This document shows, one piece after another, positions 34,207 to 48,800 of a DNA stretch of 64,000 nt. The stretch covers positions 6,631,886 through 6,695,885 of the forward strand of contig CM037874.1 in assembly GCA_021292105.1 (NCBI GenBank), in the 5' to 3' direction. Both the position numbers and the translations under genes were made by a program. How positions within the stretch are numbered: position 1 is the stretch's first letter; every line of letters begins with the position of its first letter. Origin of the DNA: Anadara kagoshimensis (Eukaryota; Mollusca; Bivalvia; Arcoida; Arcidae). Under the pieces are notes generated by a model that was given only the letters and a program-made list of their open reading frames with translations, made no database searches and had not been told where the DNA came from.

Positions 34207-36079
34207 ATATATGTTACTTATACCTGGCCTGCAAGAGAGCTTAAAAGCATTCAATATAAGTTATAATAATACTACATCATGTGTATTGGTCTTGGTACTT
34301 GATCTGGTCAGGTGGATCCAGCATTTGTTGTTTTCCCCATTTGAATTCCTATCAAAACAGTATCCACTGTAAAATCACTTCACAACACTCTAGGTTCAAT
34401 TTCCTTTTTGGTGCATATCCTACATTGTCAATATATTTACAAAAAAATCAGTAGTCTCTATTAGGACTGGCAAACTATATTGTCAGATAATATATCACGA
34501 TACATTTTTGTATGATAATTGATATGGTTCACAATGTGATACATCCAAGTATGTATCAAAATACACCAATTTGAAGTTTACCCCAAATGCTTTCTGTGTG
34601 TAATAGCATATCTAGACCAGCATGTCCAAAAATTTTAATTCAAAGGCATTCATTGACATTTTAATGACTTACTTATTTTCATAACTTTATTTAGATGTTT
34701 AGACTATCTATAAAAAAATTGTTTTTATTTTTGTTTGCATTATTGTGTATTTGCTTCTTAGAAGAGTTGTGTATTATCATATAATTATGCGTATCTTATA
34801 GTGGATAAAGTATCAGGATACGTATCATGAGATGGGTGTATTGTGGCAGCCCTTAAAGTCTCTTGGTAATCTTGTAAGTTGATTCCATACCAGACTCAAG
34901 GTTCTTGATAATGTTCATGAGTGAAATAATCGGAGCATAAAACACCATACCCACCATTGGCCACCAACTAACCAGCACATAGATTCAGGACAATAACAAT
35001 AAAGTACAATGATCTTTATTTTATGTCAATTACAATTACCATTTAAACTTAAGCTCTGAAGAGCTTTGTATATGACAAGCATATTAAAGATAAACTACCA
35101 TGCACATACATAAGACAAATTATTGCAGAAAAGCTTAAAATACATATATGTACTCATAAGATTTATTATAATCGCATGTTATACTGATAATAAAACTTTC
35201 ACACAGGCTACAAAAGATTAAAAAACCACACAAATAACAAAATGAAAGCAATGCCACTGAAGCTGAGCAAAGCTAAATAAGATATATAAAAAAAAACCAA
35301 AAAAAACCAATAAAACAAAGTTTAATTATCTTTTGAACTATCTCATTTGATTAAACACACCAAACACACTCCCTCCACTTATCAGTTTCTAACATCTTTG
35401 ATAGTTTTATTTATCTGTTTCAGATGAAGTAGAAACCAGTCAGATGTTGCAGTGTATACACTTATTACTATTTCTGAAGTTATGATCATTTTGAGGATTT
35501 GGAAGACCCATAAGTGTGGAAAATGTTTACAGTCTTTCAGAACTTCCTATCTCTGTTTAATCAGGTTTGCACTAATTTTACATTTAACAGAAGTTTAAAG
35601 TGCTGGTTTATAGAAAATTTTAGAACCTCTTACTGTTTAGGTTCGACTCTCTAACTTGGGAGATCTTGGTTCCAAAATGTATAAAATATAACTAATTCAG
35701 CATAGTTTTGTTCCTAGCTGTGTATGTGAAAGCTTGTATTTTGTCATCTGCTGGTGCATTTGGTTTTTTTACAGACTCCTCTTGATTTTATTACACTATA
35801 CAGGCTTATTTGTGCCAGAGTCTGAGTCAGAAAACTTTTCATAATTTTTTTCTGAATCATTTTAATGGTTTTTGTATGAGACATTGTTTTAAAGATCTGC
35901 TTACTTTTTTTGCTCATTAGTCATTTATTCATTCATTCTTCTATTTTTTAAAAATTAAATTACCATACAAATAGTGTAACAACAATCTGTGCACTTAACT
36001 AAAAGGGGAATAGACAGCTTAGACTTGAAGCAGCTCAGACTGTAAGGTGCCGCTATCAATCCAGGTAGTTCCTACCTGT
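34207..36079. other. Stretch upstream of the J-protein exons, nothing recognised
   Basis: The missing first exon of the J-protein gene could lie here or further upstream. I found no ATG-led segment ending in a phase-2 donor with a convincing sequence. Confidence 0.35.
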
Positions 36080-36250
36080 CTGGCGATGTTGTCTGAATGG
36101 TGTAAAGTCTCAGTCTTTGGATCACAGCACCTCTCTCTGCCTTATTTGAACCCAACTAGGGCATAACTTAGTTTGCAAAAGTTTGCAAGTTCACTGGGTT
36201 TTCTCCTGATACTTTGGGTCCACTTTCCCAGAACTACTGGTAAGACATGA
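36080..36250 (+). mobile_element. tRNA-like SINE head, probable
   Basis: TGTCTGAATGGTGTAAAGTC with a later ATTTGAACCC resembles A and B boxes of a Leu/Ser-type tRNA. The body has CTGGGTTTTCTCCTGATAC and TCCACTTTCCCAG, like other molluscan SINE bodies. The ends are uncertain. Confidence 0.4.
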
Positions 36251-36485
36251 CCAACTCAATATACCGGTAAGTGAAATTAACTTGAGTGTTAAAGTTACTA
36301 ATAAAAAACAATTACTCTCAAAGAACTAAGAAGTGACTACCTCAAAATCAGTGAATGAGTATTGACTCAAGTGTAAAACACAATTACTTTCCATGCTTTA
36401 ATCCATTGACTGATTTATTGACTTATTTTAACAAAGCTAGATATAAGTCTTATGATTTCTTCAATGTGGGAATATATATATATAC

Positions 36486-36675
36486 ACAGTGTAACCTCGA
36501 TTCATCGCCACCATTTGTTTAGTCAAATTTTGGCGTTATAAAGGGGTTTGGCGATAAATTGAGAGAGGCTCATAAAGAAAAGCATTAACAAAATGGATTT
36601 TGGGACTTCAAAATAGTGTGGCAATAAGGGAGGTGGCAAAGTTATTGAGGGGCATTATAACAAGGTTTTACTGTA
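36486..36675. mobile_element. MITE with pogo/Tigger-like ends
   Basis: It starts ACAGTGTAACCTCG and ends CAAGGTTTTACTGTA, flanked by TA-rich sequence consistent with TA target duplication. The CAGTnnAACCTCG end is characteristic of Tigger/pogo-type elements. At 190 bp it is non-autonomous. It sits about 55 bp upstream of the first identified J-protein exon. Confidence 0.6.
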
Positions 36676-36695
36676 TATATATATATATATATATA
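36672..36695. repeat. (TA)n microsatellite
   Basis: A pure TA run adjoins the right end of the pogo-like MITE. Confidence 0.85.
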
Positions 36696-36730
36696 ATTAC
36701 CATATTTTGTTAATTTTTTAATTTTTTCAG

Positions 36731-36815
36731 AAATACACATTATGATACACTTGGAGTCAAACCAACAGCGACTCAGTCAGAGATAAGATTAGCCTATTTG
36801 AAAGGTTGTAAAAAG
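36731..36815 (+). CDS. DNAJC4: J-protein exon: J-domain helices I-II
   Basis: The acceptor is AATTTTTTCAG/A and the donor AAAAAG/GTAAAT. One base completes a codon begun in an upstream exon, then NTHYDTLGVKPTATQSEIRL and AYLKGCKK follow. It ends in phase 0. The frame and J-domain similarity decide the reading; there is no ATG here. Confidence 0.85.
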
Positions 36816-39800
36816 GTAAATATGAGATGCACTCAAATTACCCAATCACTCATCTGGACAAATAACCACTATGGTAGCTCAGTTGGTAAAGCGCTCACTT
36901 TATATGTATGTTAAACCCTGGCTGGGTCTGACCAAGACTTAAATATAGGTAGTGACTATTCTTTGTCAAGCACTCAGCATTTAGAAATAAAAGTCATTGG
37001 GTCCTTCAGAAGAGACCTTAAAAACCGATGCCCCATGCCACGACAGGCTTGGCAGGTTAAAGAACCCTTCCTACACATTGCCCCAAGTGCACTTCAAAGG
37101 TAGAAAATTGTGTCACTAAACCTATAGCTAGTGGCATCTTGATATAAGTGAAATATTCTTGCCTTGGACGTAAAACCCCATACAATCAATCAATCAGATG
37201 AACAGATATACACCAAATGAAACAGACATTGAACCATCAATCTTCACATGCTAACATATACACACAGTTTAGATATCGCTGTGAATCAACCACTTTATAC
37301 TTAACATGTTTCTTGGTAGTTAAATACTAGTATATACATCAACAGTTGATGAACGAGATGGAAGAATGCTTTATCTTTAGCTTTATCTGTAGCTAGTAAA
37401 TGAATTAGATAAACTATGTGAAAACCTTGGCAATTCAATCTAAATTTTATACCCCCACTCCACCCACCTCACATTACATAGGTTTGCTAGGGTAACTGGT
37501 ATACCACCATTGATGTTCATCATACTTCAGTCATTTCTACTCATCAGATTTTAAATATCTCTACATATTAACATGATTAACATGATTACCGTAGGTACAT
37601 GCATTTTAATTTGTCAATTAACAATTTGTGATTGATTGTGTTTCCATTTTTAGCTCACCTGACCAAAGGTTATGGTATAGTGCAGCGTGTGTATGTGCGT
37701 GTGTGAGTGTTGTTATCACACATTTTCGACTTCTCTGAAAGTACTTGGCAGATTTCAACGAGACTTGGTCAGAAGCATGTCTTGGTCGATGCAATTTAGA
37801 TTTGTTCATGGCGTTGCCATGGCTACCAAAAATAGGTCACAGTGACCTATGGGTGCAAAAATCTTGAAAAGTCTTCTTCTCTGAAGCCGATGATGGGAGA
37901 AAAAATCTGATGTAATATTTGGCTTCTCTAGGGTTTTAAGCCTGTAGTTTGTTCATTTCGTGAAATTCGGTCGAAAAATGGGTTACGTTTTTGCGTTTAA
38001 TTTTGAAAAAATCGTAAAAAAGCTTCAATTGTTATAACTTACTATTTGACCAGATGATGACATGGGGTTTTCAGTTTTGACATCTTCTTGTTAGTATCTT
38101 TAAAATGAGGTCAAGGTCAATTGTAAAGGATCTTGACCTAATTTTTTTTACCTCTCATTATAACTATTATTTGGAAAACCATAAACTTTTTGTATAGGCT
38201 TGTATATTAGAATGTTGTAGGTATTGATACAACAATCATTTTTATGTATAGAAAAAGGTCATGGGTTCAAAAGTTAAGGTCACAGATGCACAACAATACT
38301 AAAATGGTTAATTATCTTAAAAACTATAGACTTTTTGTATAGGCATATATATTAGAATGTTGTAGGTATTGATACAACGGTCATTTTGATGTATAGAAAA
38401 AGCTCATGGGTTCAAAGGTCAAGGTCATAGATGTGAAACAATACCAAAATAGTTAATTATCTCGAAAAACTATAAACTTTTTGTATAGGCATGTATATTA
38501 GAATGTTATAAAGATTGATACAACCATCATTTTGATGTATAGAAAAAGGTCATGGGTTCAAAGGTCAAGGTCACAGATGCAAAACAATACCAAAATGGTT
38601 CATTATCTCGAAAACTATAAACTTTTTGTATAGGCATGTATATTAGAATGTTGTAGGTATTGATACAACGATTATTTTGATGTATAAAAAAAGGTCATGG
38701 TTTCAAAGGTTAAGGTCACAGATACGAAGCAATACCGAAATAGTTAATTATCTCAAACACTATAAATTTTTTGTATAGGCATGTATATTAGAATGTTGTA
38801 GGTATTGATGGAACAATCATTTTGATGTATAGAAAAAGGTCATGGGTTCAAAGGTCAAGGTCACAGATGCAAAACACTACCGAAATGGTTAATTATCTGG
38901 AAAACTAGAAACTTTTTGTAGAGGCATGTATATTAGAATGTTGTAGGTATTGATACAACAATCATTTTTGTACAGCGTTCATGATAGTGAACGTGTGTAC
39001 TATGCTGTCGCTTTCTTCCAAGATATCGAGCTTCTTTGCTATGAAATTATAAGATATGAGTACACCTGGAAATAGTGCGCCTGGTAAATGAGCGTGAAAG
39101 AAGTATATCTGTTTTATCGTGAGATATGTATTCTGAGACGGGTAATGCATTTGGTTACATATGCACATTTGGAATAAATTTTCGGAATACATTTCGGAAT
39201 CTAGTAAAATATTGCGACGGGATGCATCTAATAATTTCTGCAATTTGGCGAACTGATCTCATGTTTACAATAAAAAGTAGTTCGAGAAGTTGGCGTCCTA
39301 CGATGTAAAATCATAACTTTTTATGAAATGAACAGCAACGGCAGGTTGTTTAATTAATTCTTCGTGAAATCTACGGAAATTTAAATTTATTTTGAAGGTT
39401 ATGATAACGTATTTTGATGTTGAGGCAATTGTGTCATATTTTAAAACTGTTTATCGATTAGATTTTACTTTCGTGAAAGGGAGATAATTTGTACAGTTCT
39501 TGTGAGCAAATTTTAAATACAGTCTTTTTACCAGTTCCGAACAGGGTTTCATATAAGCGCTGCTGCAGACGTCATCCACAAGCAGAGGAAATAAAATTTA
39601 TGTGGTGTAATAATACAGATGTTTACTGATTCCAAAATATCGACACCTGTCCTCAAAAACATGGTAGTATGTTAACACGTGGTAGTATGTTTTCTTGAAA
39701 AAAGCATTTCTGTGATCACGATTTGTTTACATTGTTAAACTAGGTCACCAACAATCTGTCGACCTGTCGTGCACATACATTTAGGAAGCGGTTGAAGTTT

Positions 39801-42800
39801 ATATTATTTAAACAATTAATGCCCATACATTCAAGTAGAAGCAAATTGAGAAAGTTATTTTTCGATTCCTTTAATTGAACAGGGTTGAAATTTTAGATTA
39901 TTCGGTAGTAAAAATTCGGAACTGGTAAACCAACTGTACTTCACCATTAACATAAAACGGGAATATTGTGAGTGATAACCAGCAGTTAATTAAAACCCAG
40001 ATTAACAGCAAATGATCCAGTTACATACAACCGCTAGAATGTACCCCCTCATAGCGACGGTAGGATCTGCAAAACTCTACTTTCTCTCTATCCCAAATGA
40101 CAAAACGATTGGGTACAACTTTTTTAAATTTCAATTACCGATTGTCTTTTTCATATATTTATGAAATTATTATTTTCTACCATTTAATTCAGCAATACAT
40201 GGTTTGGTACATTGTTTCCTTTTCCAAAAAAAAAACCATCCGTCGGACTATGCATAGATCGAACCCCCCCCCCCCCCCCGAATTTTCGGTTATATTCTGT
40301 CTTGCCACAACACAATTTTCCCAACTACGCTGTACAACAGCACGACAGTGCTATGTTTATGTATAGAAAAAGGTTATTAGTTCAAGGTCAAGGTCACAGA
40401 TACGATAAAATACCAAAATGTTTAATTATCTCTAAAACTATAAGCAGTTTGTATAGGCATGTATATTAGAATGTTGTAGGTATTGATACAACAATCATTT
40501 TGATGTATAGAAAAAGGTCATTGATAAAGATGCGAAACAATACCGAAATAGTTAATTATCTACAAAACTATAAACTTTTTGTATAGGCATGTATAATAGA
40601 ATGCTGTAGGTATTGATACAATGATCATTTTGATGTATAGAAAATGGTCATGGGTTCAAAGGTCAAGGTCACATGCAAAACAATACTAAAATGGTTAATT
40701 ATCTCAAAAACTATAAACTTTTTGTATAGGAAAGTATATAAAAATGTTGTAGGTATTGATACAACAATCAGTTTGATGTATAGAAAAAGGTCATGGTTTC
40801 AAAGGTCAAGGTCACAGATGCAAAACAATACTGAAATAGTTAATTATCTCGAAAACTATAAACTTTTTGTATAGGCAGTATATAAATGTTGTAGGTATTG
40901 ATACAACGATAGTTTGATGTATAGAAAAGGTCATGGTTTCAAAGGTCAAGGTCACAGATGAAACAATACCGAAATAGTTAATTATCTCAAAACTATAAAT
41001 TTTTTGTATAGGCATGTATATTAGAATGTTGTAGGTATTGATGAAACAATCATTTTGATGTATAAAAAAGGTCATGGGTTCAAAGGTCAAGGTCACAGAT
41101 GCAAAACACTACCGAAATGGTTAATTATCTGGAAAACTAGAAACTTTTTGTAGAGGCATGTATATTAGAAAGTTGTAGGTATTGATACAACGGTCATTAG
41201 GATGTATAGAAAAAGGTCATTGGTTCAAAGGTCAAGGTCACAGATGCAAAACAATACTGAAATAGTTAATTATCTCGAAAACTATAAACTTTTTGTATAG
41301 GCATGTATATTAAATGTTGTAGGTATTGATATAACGGTCATTATGATGTAAAGAAAAAAGTCATTGGGGTTTCAGTATTTATGTTTTCTTTAAATCTATC
41401 AGCTAGCCATTAGTTATCAGGTGAGCGTATCAGGCCCATGGGCCTCTTGTTAAATTTTTAATTTGTTATAGTTTATAAAATGGATTTGTTTCTGTATTCC
41501 TAGAGGCATCCAGATATGAATCCAAATGATCCAAAATCACATGAGAAGTTTGTATTATTAAGTACAGCCTACAACATTCTGAGTGATAAATCAAGTAGAA
41601 GGAAATATGATGAAACAATAAATAATCGAGGACAGAGAGTGAGACCAATGTATAACAGTCCTAACATGAGATCAAACCCCTATAGACACAGGTATAGTAA
41701 CAATAATTAATCCAGGACAGAGAGTGACCAATGTATAACAGTAACATGAGATCAAACCCCTATAGACACAGGTATAGTAACAATAATAATCCAGGACAGA
41801 GAGTGAGACCAATGTATACAGTGATACCATGAGATCAAACCCCTATAGACACAGGTATAGTAACAATAAATAATCCAGGACAGAGAGTGAGACCAATGTA
41901 TAACAGTGATACCATGAGATCAAACCCCTATAGACACAGGTATAGTAATAATAAATAATCCAGGACAGAGAGTGAGACCAATGTATAACAGTGATACCAT
42001 GAGATCAAACCCCTATAGACACAGGTATAGTAACAATAATAATCCAGGACAGAGAGTGAGACCAATGTATAACAGTGATACCATGAGATCAAACCCCTAT
42101 AGACACAGGTATAGTAACAATAAATAATCCAGGACAGAGAGTGAGACCAATGTATAACAGTGATACCATGAGATCAAACCCCTATAGACACAGGTATAGT
42201 AACAATAAATAATCAGGACAGAGAGTGAGACCAATGTATAACAGTTACATGAGATCAAACCCTATAGACACAGGTATAGTAACAATAAATAATCCAGGAC
42301 AGAGAGTGGACCAATGTATAACAGTGATACATGAGATCAAACCCTATAGACACAGGTATAGTAACAATAATAATCCAGGACAGAGAGTGAGACCAATGTA
42401 TAACAGTGATACCATGAGATCAAACCCCTATAGACACAGGTATAGTAACAATAATAATCCAGGACAGAGAGTGAGACCAATGTATAACAGTGATACCATG
42501 AGATCAAACCCCTATAGACACAGGTATAGTAACAATAAATAATCCAGGACAGAGAGTGAGACCAATGTATAACAGTGATACCATGAGATCAAACCCCTAT
42601 AGACACAGGTATAGTAACAATAAATAATCCAGGACAGAGAGTGAGACCAATGTATAACAGTGATACCATGAGATCAAACCCCTATAGACACAGGTATAGT
42701 AACAATAAATAATCCAGGACAGAGAGTGAGACCAATGTATAACAGTGATACCATGAGATCAAACCCCTATAGACACAGGTATAGTAACAATAAATAATCC

Positions 42801-45800
42801 AGGACAGAGAGTGAGACCAATGTATAACAGTGATACCATGAGATCAAACCCCTATAGACACAGGTATAGTAACAATAAATAATCCAGGACAGAGAGTGAG
42901 ACCAATGTATAACAGTGATACCATGAGATCAAACCCTATAGACACAGGTATAGTAACAATAAATAATCCAGGACAGAGAGTGAGACCAATGTATAACAGT
43001 GATACCATGAGATCAAACCCCTATAGACACAGGTATAGTAACAATAAATAATCCAGGACAGAGAGTGAGACCAATGTATAACAGTGATACCACGAGATCA
43101 AACCCCTATAGACACAGGTATAGTAACAATAATTAATCCAGGACAGAGAGTGAGACCAATGTATAACAGTGATACCATGAGATCAAACCCCTATAGACAC
43201 AGGTATAGTAACAATAAATAATCCAGGACAGAGAGTGAGACCAATGTATAACAGTGATACCATGAGATCAAACCCCTATAGACACAGGTATAGTAACAAT
43301 AAATAATACAGGACAGAGAGTGAGACCAATGTATAACAGTCAGACCATGAGATCAAACCCCTGTAGACACAGGTATAGTAACAATAAATAATCCAGGACA
43401 GAGAGTGAGACCAATGTATAACAGTAATACCATGAGATCAAACCCCTATAGACACAGGTATAGTAACAATAAATAATCCAGGACAGAGAGTGAGACCAAT
43501 GTATAACAGTGATACCATGAGATCAAACCCTATAGACACAGGTATAGTAACAATAAATAATACAGGACAGAGAGTGAGACCAATGTATAACAGTGATACC
43601 ATGAGATCAAACCCCTATAGACACAGGTATAGTAACAATAAATAATCCAGGACAGAGAGTGAGACCAATGTATACAGTGTACCATGAGATCAAACCCCTA
43701 TAGACACAGGTATAGTAACAATAAATAATCCAGGACAGAGAGTGAGACCAATGTATAACAGTGATACCATGAGATCAAACCCCTATAGACACAGGTATAG
43801 TAACAATAATCCAGACAGAGAGTGAGACCAATGTATAACAGTGATACCATGAGATCAAACCCCTATAGACACAGGTATAGTAACAATAATAATCCAGGAC
43901 AGAGAGTGAGACCAATGTATAACAGTGATACCATGAGATCAAACCCCTATAGACACAGGTATAGTAACAATAAATAATCCAGGACAGAGAGTGAGACCAA
44001 TGTATAACAGTGATACCATGAGATCAAACCCCTAGACACAGGTATAGTAACAATAAATAATAGGACAGAGAGTGAGACCAATGTATAACAGTGATACCAT
44101 GAGATCAAACCCCTATAGACACAGGTATAGTAACAATAAATAATCCAGGACAGAGAGTGAGACCAATGTATAACAGTGATACCATGAGATCAAACCCCTA
44201 GACACAGGTATAGTAACAATAAATAATCCAGGACAGAGAGTGAGACCAATGAATAACTGTGATACCATGAGATCAAACCCCTAGACACAGGTATAGTAAC
44301 AATAAATAATCCAGGACAGAGAGTGAGACCAATGTATAACAGTGATACCATGAGATCAAACCCCTATAGACACAGGTATAGTAACAATAATAATCCAGGA
44401 CAGAGAGTGAGACCAATGTATAACAGTGATACCATGAGATCAAACCCCTATAGACACAGGTATAGTAACAATAAATAATCCAGGACAGAGAGTGAGACCA
44501 ATGTATAACAGTGATACCATGAGATCAAACCCCTATAGACACAGGTATAGTAACAATAATAATCCAGGACAGAGAGTGAGACCAATGTATAACAGTAATA
44601 CCATGAGATCAAACCCCTATAGACACAGGTATAGTAACAATAAATAATCCAGGACAGAGAGTGAGACCAATGTTAACAGTGATACCATGAGATCAAACCC
44701 TATAGACACAGGTATAGTAACAATAATAATCCAGGACAGAGAGTGAGACCAATGTTAACTGTGATACCACGAGATCAAACCCCTATAGACACAGGTATAG
44801 TAACAATAAATAATCCAGGACAGAGAGTGAGACCAATGTGAACTGTGACACCATGAGATCAAACCCTATAGACACAGGTTAGTAACAATAAATAATCCAG
44901 GACAGAGAATGAGACCAATGTATAACAGTGATACCATGAGATCAAACCCTATAGACACAGGTATAGTAACAATAAATAATCCAGGACAGAGAATGAGACC
45001 AATGTATAGCAGTGATACCATGAGATCAAACCCCTATAGACACAGGTATAGTAACAATAAATAATCCAGGACAGAGAGTGAGACCAATGTATAACTGTGA
45101 TACCATGAGATCAAACCCCTATAGACACAGGTATAGTAACAATAAATAATCCAGGACAGAGAGTGAGACCAATGTATAACTGTGACACCATGAGATCAAA
45201 CCCCTATAGACACAGGTATAGTAACAATAAATAATCCAGGACAGAGAGTGAGACCAATGTATAACTGTGATACCACGAGATCAAACCCCTATAGACACAG
45301 GTATAGTAACAATAAATAATCCAGGACAGAGAGTGAGACCAATGTATAACTGTGATACCACGAGATCAAACCCCTATAGACACAGGTATAGTAACAATAA
45401 ATAATCCAGGACAGAGAGTGAGACCAATGTATAACTGTGATACCACGAGATCAAACCCCTATAGACACAGGTATAGTAACAATAATTAATCCAGGACAGA
45501 GAGTGAGACCAATGTATAACAGTGATACCATGGGATCAAACCCCTATAGACACAGGTATAGTAACAATAAATAATCCAGGACAGAGAATGAGACCAATGT
45601 ATAACAGTGATACCATGAGATCAAACCCCTATAGACACAGGTATAGTAACAATAAATAATCCAGGACAGAGAATGAGACCAATGTATAACAGTGATACCA
45701 TGAGATCAAACCCCTATAGACACAGGTATAGTAACAATAAATAATCCAGGACAGAGAGTGAGACCAATGTATAACTGTGATACCATGAGATCAAACCCCT

Positions 45801-48800
45801 ATAGACACAGGTATAGTAACAATAAATAATCCAGGACAGAGAGTGAGGCCAATGTATAACAGTGATACCATGAGATCAAAACCCTATAGACACAGGTATA
45901 GTAACAATAAATAATCCAGGACAGAGAGTGAGACCAATGTATAACAGTGATACCATGAGATCAAACCCCTATAGACACAGGTATAGTAACAATAATTAAT
46001 CCAGAACAGAGAGTGAGACCAATGTATAACAGTGATACCATGAGATCAAACCCCTATAGACACAGGTATAGTAACAATAAATAATCCAGGACAGAGAGTG
46101 AGACCAATGTATAACAGTGATACCATGAGATCAAACCCCTATAGACACAGGTATAGTAACAATAATAATCCAGAACAGAGAGTGAGACCAATGTATAACT
46201 GTGACACCATGAGATCAAACCCTATAGACACAGGTATAGTAACAAAAATAATAGGGGACAGAGAGTGAGACCAATGTATAACAGTGATACCATGAGATCA
46301 AACCCCTATAGACACAGGTATAGTAACAATAAATAATCCAGGACAGAGAGTGAGACCAATGTATAACTGTGACATGAGATCAAACCCCTATAGACACAGG
46401 TATAGTAACAATAAATAATAGGGGACAGAGAGTGAGACCAATGTATAACAGTGATACCATGAGATCAAACCCCTATAGACACAGGTATAGTAACAATAAA
46501 TAATCCAGGACAGAGAGTGAGACCAATGTATAACAGTGATACCATGAGATCAAACCCCTATAGACACAGGTATAGTAACAATAATTAATCCAGAACAGAG
46601 AGTGAGACCAATGTATAACTGTGACACCATGAGATCAAACCCCTATAGACACAGGTATAGTAACAATAAATAATAGGGGACAGAGAGTGAGACCAATGTA
46701 TAACAGTGATACCATGAGATCAAACCCTATAGACACAGGTATAGTAACAATAAATAATCCAGGACAGAGAGTGAGACCAATGTATAACAGTGATACCATG
46801 AGATCAAACCCCTATAGACACAGGTATAGTAACAATAAATAATCCAGGACAGAGAGTGAGACCAATGTATAACAGTGATACCATGAGATCAAAACCCCTA
46901 TAGACACAGGTATAGTAACAATAATTAATCCAGGACAGAGAGTGAGACCAATGTATAACTGTGATACCATGAGATCAAACCCCTATAGACACAGGTATAG
47001 TAACAATAAATAATCCAGGACAGAGAGTGAGACCAATGTATAACAGTGATACCATGAGATCAAACCCTATAGACACAGGTATAGTAACAATAAATAATCC
47101 AGGACAGAGAGTGAGACCAATGTATAACTGTGACACCATGAGATCAAACCCCTATAGACACAGGTATAGTAACAATAAATAATCCAGAACAGAGAGTGAG
47201 ACCAATGTATAACAGTGATAACATGAGATCACACCCCTATAGACACAGGTATAGTAACAATAAATAATTCAGGACAGAGAGTGAGACCAATGTATAACAG
47301 TGATAACATGAGATCACACCCCTATAGACACAGGTATAGTAACAATAAATAATCCAGGACAGAGAGTGAGACCAATGTATAACTGTGATACCATGAGATC
47401 AAACCCCTATAGACACAGGTATAGTAACAATAAATAATCCAGGACAGAGAGTGAGACCAATGTATAACAGTGATAACATGAGATCAAACCCCTATAGACA
47501 CAGGTATAGTAACAATAAATAATCCAGGACAGAGAGTGAGGCCAATGTATAACAGTGATACCATGAGATCAAACCCCTATAGACACAGGTATAGTAACAA
47601 TAAAAATCCAGGACAGAGAGTGAGACCAATGTATAACTGTGATACCCGAGATCAAACCCCTATAGACACAGGTAGTAACAATAAATAATCCAGGACAGAG
47701 AGTGAGACCAATGTATAACAGTGATACCATGGGATCAAACCCCTATAGACACAGGTATAGTAACAATAAATAATCCAGGACAGAGAGTGAGACCAATGTA
47801 TAACAGTGATACCTTGAGATCAAACCCCTATAGACACAGGTATAGTAACAATAAATAATCCAGGACAGAGAGTGAGACCAATGTATAACTGTGATACCAC
47901 GAGATCAAACCCCTATAGACACAGGTATAGTAACAATAAATAATCCAGGACAGAGAGTGAGACCAATGTAGAACTGTGACACCATGAGATCAAACCCCTA
48001 TAGACACAGGTATAGTAACAATAAATAATCCAGGACAGAGAATGAGACCAATGTATAACAGTGATACCATGAGATCAAACCCTATAGACACAGGTATAGT
48101 AACAATAAATAATCCAGGACAGAGAATGAGACCAATGTATAGCAGTGATACCATGAGATCAAACCCCTATAGACACAGGTATAGTAACAATAAATAATCC
48201 AGGACAGAGAGTGAGACCAATGTATAACTGTGATACCATGAGATCAAACCCCTATAGACACAGGTATAGTAACAATAATTAATCCAGGACAGAGAGTGAG
48301 ACCAATGTATAACAGTGATACCATGAGATCAAACCCCTATAGACACAGGTATAGTAACAATAATTAATCCAGAACAGAGAGTGAGACCAATGTATAACTG
48401 TGACACCATGAGATCAAACCCCTATAGACACAGGTATAGTAACAATAAATAATAGGGGACAGAGAGTGAGACCAATGTATAACAGTGATACCATGAGATC
48501 AAACCCCTATAGACACAGGTATAGTAACAATAAATAATCCAGGACAGAGAGTGGGACCAATGTATAACAGTGATACCATGAGATCAAACCCCTATAGACA
48601 CAGGTATAGTAACAATAAATAATCCAGAACAGAGAGTGAGACCAATGTATAACAGTGATACCATGAGATCAAACCCTATAGACACAGGTATAGTAACAAT
48701 AAATAATCCAGGACAGAGAGTGAGACCAATGTATAACAGTGATACCATGAGATCAAACCCCTATAGACACAGGTATAGTAACAATAATCCAGGACAGAGA

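Larger units (their letters stand above)
37652..41451. mobile_element. Molluscan-type TIR element with internal tandem arrays (J-protein intron)
   Basis: The left end is AGCTCACCTGACCAAAGG (37652) and the right end TCAGGTGAGC (41417-41426) followed by GTATCAGGCCCATGGGCCTC and TTGTT. TCAGGTGAGC is the exact inverse of GCTCACCTGA. The ends match a repeat type I know to be common in bivalve genomes. Inside lie two blocks of a 145-bp tandem repeat interrupted by a further 1.4-kb insertion. No coding sequence for a transposase is seen, so it is likely non-autonomous. Confidence 0.65.

Noticed and set aside
35524..35568. ATG-led segment ending in CAG/GTTTGC as a possible first exon
   Set aside because: It ends in phase 0 and is only 15 codons; it does not join to 36731.
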